Program-made: the position numbers and the translations under genes
Assembly (NCBI GenBank): GCA_003566335.1
Contig: PXDR01000535.1
Span: 1 to 6,765 of the forward strand
Direction of reading: 5' to 3'
From: Cyanobacteria bacterium T3Sed10_344R1
GTDB lineage: Bacteria > Cyanobacteriota > Cyanobacteriia > Phormidesmidales > Phormidesmidaceae
Length of the DNA stretch: 6,765 bases
The notes under the pieces: generated by a model
What the model saw: only the letters and a program-made list of their open reading frames with translations
Databases searched by the model: none
What the model was told of the DNA's origin: nothing
Part shown: positions 1 to 4,980 of the stretch, one piece after another
Position numbering within the stretch: position 1 is the first letter of the stretch
How the letters are laid out: every line of letters begins with the position of its first letter

Positions 1-557
1 GTGGGGGTGAGGTAGCCCACGGTGTCGGGGATGTTGACGGTGGTGGCTCCGGCTGCGATCGCACGCTCTAGCACCTCATACAAAAAGTCGGGGTCAGAGC
101 GCCCCGCATCTTCGGGGGAGAACTCCACGTCCTCGGTAAAGGTTTTGGCATAGGCCACCATCTCTGACGTAATCGCCAGCACTTCTGGGCGGGTCTTGCG
201 CAGCTTGTGCTGCATGTGAATATCAGATGTAGCAAGGAAGGTGTGAATTCGGCGATTGACCGCCGGAGCCAAGGCTTTGCCAGCAGCCTCAATATCGCCC
301 TTTGTGGCGCGGGCCAAACCGCAGATGGTCGGGCCGTCGGCAGTGCCTACCGTCTCGGCAATCCGCTGCACCGCCTCGAAATCTCCCACGCTGGCGAACG
401 GAAACCCGGCTTCGATAATGTCTACGCCCAGTCGCGCTAGCTGCCGGGCGATCGCAAGTTTTTCTTCCCCATTCAGGGTGGCTCCAGGGGATTGTTCGCC
501 ATCCCGCAGGGTCGTATCAAAAATCAAAATGCGATCGGCAGCCGACTGAGTAGACAT
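1..557 (-). CDS. leuA: 2-isopropylmalate synthase, N-terminal part (runs off window)
   Basis: The enzyme condenses acetyl-CoA with 2-oxoisovalerate to give 2-isopropylmalate, the committed cytoplasmic step of leucine synthesis. The visible 185 codons are the first part of the TIM-barrel catalytic domain; cyanobacterial LeuA is usually about 530-540 residues, so roughly two thirds is missing beyond the left edge, including the HxH metal ligands and the regulatory C-terminal domain. Motifs seen are DTTLRDGEQSPG at residues 14-25 (Arg18 and metal-binding Asp19), EAGFP at 49-53, VEFSPEDAGRSD at 144-155 and NIPDTVGY at 175-182. The SPGATLN wording after the first motif favours isopropylmalate synthase over homocitrate or citramalate synthase. 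The start is the ATG at 557; an in-frame TGA lies nine bases upstream, which fixes the N-terminus. No good Shine-Dalgarno is visible. It lies downstream of the alkyltransferase-like gene but with its own likely promoter. Confidence 0.96.
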   Translation of the reverse strand, partial: MSTQSAADRILIFDTTLRDGEQSPGATLNGEEKLAIARQLARLGVDIIEAGFPFASVGDFEAVQRIAETVGTADGPTICGLARATKGDIEAAGKALAPAVNRRIHTFLATSDIHMQHKLRKTRPEVLAITSEMVAYAKTFTEDVEFSPEDAGRSDPDFLYEVLERAIAAGATTVNIPDTVGYLTP

Positions 558-563
558 GACAAA

Positions 564-587
564 TCACGCCAACGAAACAACAATCAT
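564..587 (-). other. Seven-codon ORF rich in Ile/Val/Leu just before leuA
   Basis: Reading on the minus strand from an ATG at 587, the codons give MIVVSLA followed by TGA. The stop is six nucleotides before the leuA ATG and in the same frame. Four of the seven residues are branched-chain amino acids, which resembles leader peptides of leu/ilv attenuators. However, no ribosome binding site is visible, the ORF is very short, the DNA is T-rich (which favours hydrophobic codons by chance), and no attenuator hairpin follows. Translation is unproven. Confidence 0.15.
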
Positions 588-626
588 CAAAAAAATAATC
601 ACCACAAAACTGTAGCAATAGAAACT

Positions 627-655
627 ATTTTAGTTCGCCCCTTTCCAACTGTTGA
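627..655 (-). promoter_or_regulatory. Candidate leuA promoter
   Basis: On the minus strand, TCAACA (650-655) and TAAAAT (627-632) are separated by 17 bp, matching the sigma-70 consensus at four of six and five of six positions. Transcription would start near 620 and give a leader of about 60 nt before leuA. The -35 box overlaps one arm of an inverted repeat. This is a consensus match only. Confidence 0.35.
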
Positions 656-681
656 TCAGCAATGCCGCGAATTTATCAACA
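650..681. repeat. Inverted heptamer pair over the leuA -35 region
   Basis: TGTTGAT at 650-656 and ATCAACA at 675-681 are perfect inverted copies with 18 bp between them, so the arm centres are 25 bp apart. One arm covers the candidate leuA -35 box. The arrangement could be a binding site for a dimeric regulator or a cruciform; no known regulator is assigned. Confidence 0.3.
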
Positions 682-726
682 ACTCCTCACCCAAGTTGCC
701 CCACATCCGGGGCGCAGCCTGGGAAT

Positions 727-1059
727 CTAGGCCGGAAACACTAGCTCCATTGGCGGCTGCCAGCGGTAGCGGCCTAAGTCCAGCTTATCTTGGCGAAACT
801 CAATCCCTTCAGCCTCCAGCAAGTCCCGCTGCAAATAGTCGGTGCCGTTGCGCAAGGGCGATCGCGACACTTCTCCTTTCGCATTCACCACCCGATGCCA
901 GGGGATGTCGGACTCCGCCGTTACCCGGTACAGGGCATAGCCCACCACGCGGGGCTTGCCGTAGAGCTGGGCGAGCTCCGCCACCTGGCCATAGGTCGCC
1001 ACCTGACCAGTGGGAATCTGGCGCACCACGTCGTAGATGCGATCGTAGGTGTTCGACAT
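727..1059 (-). CDS. Alkyltransferase-like (ATL) DNA-repair protein, PWHR type
   Basis: This 110-residue protein is the C-terminal DNA-binding domain of the O6-alkylguanine-DNA alkyltransferase (MGMT/Ogt) fold without an N-terminal domain. The reactive PCHR motif is replaced by PWHRVV at residues 53-58, so Trp54 stands where the alkyl-accepting Cys would be. It therefore cannot be a classical suicide methyltransferase. Known ATL proteins (E. coli YbaZ, S. pombe Atl1) bind O6-alkylguanine and flag it for nucleotide excision repair. Tyr23 (in ATYGQVA) and Arg37 (in GKPRVVG) line up with the nucleotide-flipping Tyr and the arginine finger of Atl1. The ATG at 1059 is chosen because it fits the family N-terminus and is preceded by a strong GGGGG ribosome binding site; a longer reading from 1137 would overlap the end of glgX. 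It lies 11 nt after the glgX stop and is likely co-transcribed with it. Confidence 0.9.
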   Translation of the reverse strand: MSNTYDRIYDVVRQIPTGQVATYGQVAELAQLYGKPRVVGYALYRVTAESDIPWHRVVNAKGEVSRSPLRNGTDYLQRDLLEAEGIEFRQDKLDLGRYRWQPPMELVFPA

Positions 1060-1065
1060 GGGCAG

Positions 1066-1073
1066 CCCCCTTA
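1066..1073 (-). promoter_or_regulatory. Ribosome binding site of the ATL gene overlapping the glgX stop
   Basis: The minus-strand sequence TAAGGGGG joins the glgX TAA stop (1073-1071) to a purine-rich Shine-Dalgarno-like run, with six bases between the run and the ATL ATG. This geometry suggests that ribosomes finishing glgX could restart on the ATL gene. It is the clearest ribosome binding site in the window and decides the ATL start. Confidence 0.55.
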
Positions 1074-3260
1074 TTCCGACAGTGGACAGCTCTCGGCTGG
1101 GGCATGGGGATCGCTGTTGAAGCAAATCGGGCAACACAGCACCAGCAGCGACCGCGCCGCCACCGGAATCTGGTCGGCCTTGCCGTAGGTGGGGCCGCCG
1201 TCAATGAACCCGGCTGGGGTTTTCGTGTCGATCAGCACCTGCCACTGCTGCCGCTGCACCGAGTCGGGGATGGCAAATTCCATCGGGCGACTGTGGGCAT
1301 TAAAAAACAGCAAAAAGCTGTCATCCACAATCCGCTGACCTCGGGCGTCGGGACTGCGCAGCTCTTCCCCATTCATAAAGATGCTGATGGCCTTGATGGT
1401 GCTGTCATGCCACTGGGCTTCGGTGATGGGGCTGCCGTCGGGATCGTACCAGCCGATGTCGTTCACCCCAGAGCCATGGATTTCCCGCCCCTGAAACCAG
1501 TCCCGCCGGGAAAACACTGGATGTTGCAGCCGGAAAGCCAGCAGCTTTTGGGCAAAGGTCAGCAGGTCGGCGTTTTGCTGCCGCAAGTGCCAGTCAAACC
1601 AAGACAACTCGCTGTCCTGGCAATAGGTATTATTATTGCCTCGCTGGGTGCGGCCCAACTCGTCCCCACCCAAAATCATCGGCACCCCCTGGGACAAAAT
1701 TAATGTGGCCCACAGGTTGCGGCGCTGTTGCGATCGCAACGCCAGCACATCTGGGTCGTCCGTCTCGCCCTCCACCCCGCAGTTCCAGGAGCGGTTATAG
1801 CTTTCTCCGTCCCGGTTACCTTCCTGATTAGCCTGGTTGTGCTTCTCGTTGTAGCTCACCAAGTCATTCAGCGTAAAACCATCGTGAGCCGTGATGAAAT
1901 TAATGCTGGCGTGGGGCCGCTTGCCGCTGGACTCGTACAGGTCAGAACTGCCGGTAATCCGAAAGGCAAATTCCCCGAGACGACAGGGCTGATCCCGCCA
2001 GAAGTCCCGCATGGTGTCGCGGTACTTGCCGTTCCACTCTGACCACAGCAGCGGAAAGTTGCCCACCTGATAGCCCCCTTCCCCTAAATCCCACGGTTCA
2101 GCAATCAGCTTCGTGGTCGAGAGAATCGGGTCTTGGTGAATGATGTCGAAAAAGGCAGCCAGACTGTCCACCTCATACAGCTCTCGGGCCAAGGCCGACG
2201 CTAGGTCAAACCGGAAGCCATCTACGTGCATTTCCGTTACCCAGTAGCGCAAGCTGTCCATAATCAGCTTCAGCACCTGGGGATGGCGCACGTTAAGGGA
2301 ATTGCCACAGCCGGTGAAGTCCATGTAGTAGCGGGGATTATCCTCCACCAGGCGGTAGTAGGATCGGTTGTCAATCCCCCGCAAAGACAGCAGCGGCCCA
2401 TCGTGGTTGCCCTCGCCCGTGTGGTTGTACACCACGTCGAGGATCACCTCAATCCCCTCTGCGTGCAGGGCTTTCACCATGGCCTTAAACTCGCTGACTT
2501 GCTCACCGTCTGTTCCGTGAGCGCTGTAGCCGCTGTAGGGCGCAAAGTAGCCGATGGAATCATAGCCCCAGTAGTTGCGCAGCCCAGTGTCGGCCAAGTG
2601 ACCTGGGTTGGCGTGGAAGTGGTGAACCGGCAGCAGTTCCACAGCAGTAATGCCTAGGGTCTTGAGATGCTCAATCGCCGCAGGATGGCCGAGCCCAGCA
2701 TAGGTGCCTCGCAACTCCACTGGAATATCAGGGTGCTGCTGGGTAAAGCCCTTGACGTGAACTTCGTAGATCACGGTCTTGTGCCAAGGAATTTCAGGAT
2801 GGTGGTCGTCGTGCCAGTCAAACTGAGAATCCACCACCACCGCTTTGGGCATGATGGCCGCACTATCTTTGGTGTCCAGCAGCAGATCGCGATCGGGCTC
2901 ATCCTCCTGCTCTAGGGGATAGGCAAACACCTCTGGCCCCGGCTCAACATCGCCATCAATCGCCCGAGCATAGGGGTCAATCAGCAGCTTGTGGGGGTTA
3001 AAGCGGTAGCCATTTTCTGGATCATGAGGCCCATGCACCCGATAGCCATAGCGCTGCCCTGGCCCCACATGGGGCACAAACCCATGCCAAACATGATTGC
3101 TCACTTCTTGCAGCCGCAGCCGGGTCTCTTGCCCCACCTCATCAAATAGGCAAAGGTCTACCCCTGTGGCATTTTCAGAAAATAGGGCGAAATTAGTGCC
3201 GATATGAACCCAGGTAGCCCCCAGGGGATGGGGACGTCCGGGCCAAATCTGAAACTTCAT
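1071..3260 (-). CDS. glgX: Glycogen debranching enzyme (isoamylase-type GlgX)
   Basis: The enzyme hydrolyses alpha-1,6 branches of glycogen or phosphorylase-limit dextrin in the cytoplasm, for use of stored carbon in the dark. The protein has 729 residues against 657 in E. coli GlgX. An N-terminal CBM48-type beta-sandwich (about residues 10-100, GTNFALFSEN) is followed by a GH13 barrel: YEVHVKGFT at 165-173, region I DVVYNH at 275-280, region II GFRFD with nucleophile Asp352, region III AEPWD with acid/base Glu388, and region IV AHD with Asp460. All catalytic residues are intact. The ATG at 3260 is chosen because GGAG (3270-3267) lies six bases upstream; a TTG ten codons further up is the alternative. 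The C-terminus ends in an unusual Cys-rich tail (Cys709, 710, 713, 725) after the expected ARSLLVL end of the fold. It is the first gene of a leftward unit with the ATL gene. Confidence 0.95.
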   Translation of the reverse strand: MKFQIWPGRPHPLGATWVHIGTNFALFSENATGVDLCLFDEVGQETRLRLQEVSNHVWHGFVPHVGPGQRYGYRVHGPHDPENGYRFNPHKLLIDPYARAIDGDVEPGPEVFAYPLEQEDEPDRDLLLDTKDSAAIMPKAVVVDSQFDWHDDHHPEIPWHKTVIYEVHVKGFTQQHPDIPVELRGTYAGLGHPAAIEHLKTLGITAVELLPVHHFHANPGHLADTGLRNYWGYDSIGYFAPYSGYSAHGTDGEQVSEFKAMVKALHAEGIEVILDVVYNHTGEGNHDGPLLSLRGIDNRSYYRLVEDNPRYYMDFTGCGNSLNVRHPQVLKLIMDSLRYWVTEMHVDGFRFDLASALARELYEVDSLAAFFDIIHQDPILSTTKLIAEPWDLGEGGYQVGNFPLLWSEWNGKYRDTMRDFWRDQPCRLGEFAFRITGSSDLYESSGKRPHASINFITAHDGFTLNDLVSYNEKHNQANQEGNRDGESYNRSWNCGVEGETDDPDVLALRSQQRRNLWATLILSQGVPMILGGDELGRTQRGNNNTYCQDSELSWFDWHLRQQNADLLTFAQKLLAFRLQHPVFSRRDWFQGREIHGSGVNDIGWYDPDGSPITEAQWHDSTIKAISIFMNGEELRSPDARGQRIVDDSFLLFFNAHSRPMEFAIPDSVQRQQWQVLIDTKTPAGFIDGGPTYGKADQIPVAARSLLVLCCPICFNSDPHAPAESCPLSE

Positions 3261-3295
3261 GGGTGACTCCACGGCAATCCCTGCAATCAACGGTC

Positions 3296-3317
3296 AGGCT
3301 TGGCAAGCCTCATTCTA
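3296..3317 (-). promoter_or_regulatory. Candidate glgX -10 box and adjoining 15-bp palindrome
   Basis: On the minus strand TAGAAT (3317-3312) is a good -10 hexamer, but no convincing -35 is seen 16-18 bp upstream. Immediately downstream, at 3296-3310, lies a perfect palindrome: AGGCTTG, one base, CAAGCCT. The expected transcription start (about 3305) falls inside it. It may be an operator at which a repressor would block initiation, or a small hairpin at the 5' end of the glgX mRNA. Confidence 0.35.
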
Positions 3318-3392
3318 ACGGAGTCGGGGGAAGAGCCTATGGGTTTTGCGATCGCAGCACCCCAGGGATCTCCAACCCGCCGACCAACGGTA

Positions 3393-3411
3393 ATGTGTGA
3401 TACACATCACG
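3393..3411. promoter_or_regulatory. CRP-type (cAMP receptor protein) binding site, putative
   Basis: TGTGATACACATCACG at 3396-3411 matches the CRP consensus TGTGA-N6-TCACA at nine of ten fixed positions. Overlapping it is a second perfect palindrome, ATGTGT-GAT-ACACAT, at 3393-3407. Cyanobacteria such as Synechocystis have a cAMP-binding CRP homologue (SYCRP1) that uses this type of site. It lies about 143 bp upstream of the glgX ATG and about 100 bp upstream of the small ORF at 3512, so it could serve either direction. Distances to the candidate -10 boxes (about -98 for glgX, -85 for the rightward promoter) are not classic activator spacings. Confidence 0.45.
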
Positions 3412-3476
3412 ACATTGGACGGCACGAATCACCCAAAGCCCCCCGCCCCATCACCCCAGAGCTGACAAGGGCTACC

Positions 3477-3482
3477 TATGAT
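3477..3482 (+). promoter_or_regulatory. Candidate -10 box for the rightward small transcript
   Basis: TATGAT matches the -10 consensus at five of six positions and would start transcription near 3489, before the small ORF at 3512. No -35 box is visible at the correct distance, so it would need an activator or may be fortuitous. Confidence 0.25.
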
Positions 3483-3511
3483 TGCATTAGTGTTGACCCC
3501 CGCAACCTGAT

Positions 3512-3643
3512 ATGGCTAATCACTGCTGTAAGCCCCTTAAGCAAAACCCGTTTTTGTCCTATCGCGACCCGATTAGCGGCAAATGGGTTGTGGTAAAGAC
3601 CACAGCCGATTTGAATCGCCAGCTTCCTTGTCTAGCGGCTTAG
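3512..3643 (+). CDS. Small protein of unknown function, 43 residues (YRDPISGKWVVV motif)
   Basis: The ORF starts at ATG 3512, the first possible start after an in-frame TGA at 3494, and ends with TAG at 3641-3643. The core NPFLSYRDPISGKWVVVK (residues 12-29) has the mix of aromatic, charged and beta-strand residues expected of a real small protein, and the N-terminus holds a Cys pair (Cys5, Cys6). No signal peptide or membrane segment is evident, and I do not recognise a named family. It lies in a 250-nt stretch between a candidate -10 box and a strong intrinsic terminator, so a dedicated short transcript is plausible. No Shine-Dalgarno is seen. The C-terminal residues may be wrong: another frame stays open from 3577 to a stop directly at the terminator, so a single-base deletion could have truncated a protein of about 69 residues. 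Confidence 0.45.
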   Translation: MANHCCKPLKQNPFLSYRDPISGKWVVVKTTADLNRQLPCLAA

Positions 3644-3720
3644 AGACATCATTGGAGCCTCAAATCGGCGGCCCAACCTTCCGCACAACTTCCTCTTCTG
3701 ATCTCGATTCCGACTCCTAA
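3583..3720 (+). CDS. Overlapping small ORF, 45 residues, or displaced C-terminus of the preceding ORF
   Basis: The frame opens at ATG 3583 (preceded by an in-frame TAG at 3574) and ends at TAA 3718-3720, exactly where the terminator stem begins. The product begins MGCGKDHSRFES and ends in an acidic Ser-rich tail, SSSDLDSDS. It overlaps the 43-residue ORF by 61 nt in the -1 frame. Because a gene's own stop often lies close before its terminator, this reading is likely coding at its 3' end, either as an independent short gene or as the true C-terminus of the upstream ORF after a one-base deletion. No homologue is recognised. Confidence 0.3.
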   Translation: MGCGKDHSRFESPASLSSGLETSLEPQIGGPTFRTTSSSDLDSDS

Positions 3721-3752
3721 GCCAAGGCATCAATGTGCCTTGGCTATTTTTT
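3720..3752 (+). terminator. Intrinsic (Rho-independent) terminator of the small-ORF transcript
   Basis: A perfect 10-bp stem, AGCCAAGGCA (3720-3729) pairing with TGCCTTGGCT (3736-3745), encloses a TCAATG loop and is followed after one A by six T residues (3747-3752). The polarity is rightward. It ends whatever transcript covers 3512-3720 and insulates the downstream iminopeptidase gene. Confidence 0.85.
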
Positions 3753-3762
3753 GTCCGGTGCA

Positions 3763-3790
3763 ATTTTGCTCGTCTAAATTTGCTCGTCTA
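3763..3790 (+). repeat. Two tandem 14-bp direct repeats upstream of the iminopeptidase
   Basis: ATTTTGCTCGTCTA (3763-3776) is followed directly by AATTTGCTCGTCTA (3777-3790), identical at 13 of 14 positions. They begin 10 bp after the terminator T-run and about 100 bp before the iminopeptidase ATG. This could be a paired regulator site or a simple slippage duplication. Confidence 0.6.
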
Positions 3791-3849
3791 GGCTGGTGGA
3801 TTTCAGAGAGACTAGAGAGTGCCATCTTTGCCGTGCACTCCATTTCCGT

Positions 3850-3865
3850 CTTTAAATCTTTAAAT
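3850..3865 (+). repeat. Tandem CTTTAAAT octamer, possible promoter element
   Basis: CTTTAAAT occurs twice in direct succession (3850-3857 and 3858-3865), 26 bp before the iminopeptidase ATG. It makes the only AT-rich patch in this upstream region and may contain its -10 element, although no matching -35 is clear. Confidence 0.4.
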
Positions 3866-3890
3866 TCATTGGTTAAACGGACTGACTTTG

Positions 3891-4841
3891 ATGAGCACCC
3901 TGTATCCGCCAATTTCGCCCTACCAAACGGGTTATCTACCGGTTCCTCCCCGCCATATCCTCTACTTTGAGCAATCTGGCAATCCTCAAGGCAAGCCTGT
4001 AGTGGTACTTCATGGTGGCCCCGGTGGCGGCAGTCAGCCCAGCTATCGTCAGTTTTTTGATCCAAGACAGTGGCGGATTATTCAGTTCGACCAGCGAGGC
4101 TGCGGCAAAAGTACGCCCTATGCCGACCTAACTAACAACACCACTTGGGATTTGGTGAACGATATCGCAGCGCTGCGATCGCACCTCCAGATCGACGACT
4201 GGACTGTCTTTGGCGGCAGTTGGGGCAGCACCCTAGCCTTGGCCTATGCCGAAACCCATCCCGACCACTGCCAAGGGTTAATTCTGCGGGGCATCTTCAT
4301 GCTGCGTCCAGCAGAACTGCACTGGTTCTACCAATCCGGGGCCAGCCACCTGTTTCCCGACGCTTGGGCAAAATACCTCGCCCCCATTCCCCCCGCAGAA
4401 CGCCACGACCTGCTGCGGGCTTACCATCGTCGCCTCACTAGTGAAAATGCAGCCGAGCGGCAAGCCGCCGCCCGAGCTTGGTCAGTTTGGGAAGCCAGCA
4501 CCAGCAAGTTAATCCCAGATCCTGATCTGATGGCCCATTTTTCCACCGATGAATTCGCTGAAGCCTTTGCCCGGATTGAGTGCCATTACTTCGTCAACGG
4601 CGGCTTTTTTGATCCCCTAGATCAGCTCCTAGCCAATGTTGATCGCATCCGCCATCTGCCCGGCGTAATTGTCCAAGGTCGCTACGACGTCGTTTGCCCC
4701 ATGGCCTCAGCCTGGGATCTTCACCAAGCTTGGCCCGAAGCCGAGCTGGTGATTGTGCCAGAAGCTGGGCATTCGGCGACGGAACCGGGGATTAGTCGGG
4801 CGTTAGTGGCAGCGACGGATCGGTGGGGAGGGGGCTGTTAG
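3891..4841 (+). CDS. pip: Prolyl iminopeptidase (alpha/beta hydrolase, peptidase family S33)
   Basis: The enzyme removes N-terminal proline from peptides (prolyl aminopeptidase) in the cytoplasm. The 316-residue length is normal for the family. The oxyanion-hole motif HGGPGGG is at residues 41-47, DQRGCGKS at 67-74 and the nucleophile elbow GGSWGS at 108-113 with Ser110. The triad is completed by Asp266 (GRYDVVCP) and His294 (EAGHSA), and the helical cap lies between about residues 140 and 240. The ATG at 3891 is preferred over an adjacent TTG at 3888; no strong Shine-Dalgarno is visible. The gene follows the terminator at 3720-3752, so it needs its own promoter. Its last codons and stop (GC then TAG at 4839) lie within a heptamer tandem repeat, so the WGGGC tail after the last helix is probably not ancestral. 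Confidence 0.95.
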   Translation: MSTLYPPISPYQTGYLPVPPRHILYFEQSGNPQGKPVVVLHGGPGGGSQPSYRQFFDPRQWRIIQFDQRGCGKSTPYADLTNNTTWDLVNDIAALRSHLQIDDWTVFGGSWGSTLALAYAETHPDHCQGLILRGIFMLRPAELHWFYQSGASHLFPDAWAKYLAPIPPAERHDLLRAYHRRLTSENAAERQAAARAWSVWEASTSKLIPDPDLMAHFSTDEFAEAFARIECHYFVNGGFFDPLDQLLANVDRIRHLPGVIVQGRYDVVCPMASAWDLHQAWPEAELVIVPEAGHSATEPGISRALVAATDRWGGGC

Positions 4842-4861
4842 CTGTTAGCTGTTGGCTGTTG
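4834..4861 (+). repeat. Heptamer tandem repeat (GCTGTTR)x4 overlapping the end of pip
   Basis: Four perfect-period 7-bp units are present: GCTGTTA, GCTGTTA, GCTGTTG and GCTGTTG. The first unit supplies the last Cys codon and most of the pip stop codon. Short heptamer arrays of this kind are known in cyanobacterial genomes as STRR-type repeats, usually in intergenic DNA and variable in copy number between strains. Confidence 0.85.
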
Positions 4862-4980
4862 GTAGTGCGTTCAAGAGTGCCTGCCTTAAGATTTGGGGCG
4901 AACTTTGACCAGTCCTGGGGATCTAAAATGGGGGCACTTGGTGCCGGTAGCTCTATCACCTGGCCTAGTGGCCTAAACCT
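4862..4980 (+). other. Upstream region of the Uma2 gene: weak promoter-like motifs and a small hairpin
   Basis: TTGACC (4905-4910) and TAAAAT (4924-4929) resemble -35 and -10 boxes but are only 13 bp apart, too close for a standard promoter. Downstream, GGCAC-TTG-GTGCC (4933-4945) forms a small perfect hairpin or palindrome, and GGCCTA is repeated at 4963 and 4971. No ribosome binding site precedes the ATG at 4981. Confidence 0.25.

Noticed and set aside
682..692. ACTCCTCACCC, one base different from the conserved Yfr1 small-RNA motif
   Set aside because: Yfr1 needs the exact motif between two hairpins and a terminal T-run. Here a weak upstream arm pair and a GCCCC/GGGGC hairpin exist, but no T-run follows, so the match is probably chance.
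698..713. GCCCC-acatcc-GGGGC hairpin just after the ATL stop as a terminator
   Set aside because: The stem is only five pairs and no T-run follows in either direction. It might stabilise an mRNA end but is not an intrinsic terminator.
492..1703. 403-codon plus-strand ORF
   Set aside because: It runs antisense to the ATL gene and the 3' part of glgX, crosses the leuA leader and shows low-complexity Arg/Pro-rich sequence. The minus-strand genes have clear family motifs, so this is a shadow.
3300..3596. 98-codon plus-strand ORF across the divergent region
   Set aside because: It begins at a TTG, has no ribosome binding site or recognisable motif, contains the palindromes and the CRP-type site, and overlaps the better small ORF in another frame.
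3577..3643. Programmed -1 frameshift in the small gene
   Set aside because: No slippery heptamer or strong downstream stimulatory structure is seen inside the allowed window; the terminator hairpin is too far away.
3730..4065. 111-codon minus-strand ORF over the start of pip
   Set aside because: It is antisense to the well-supported pip N-terminus and crosses the terminator and tandem repeats; it has no family motif.
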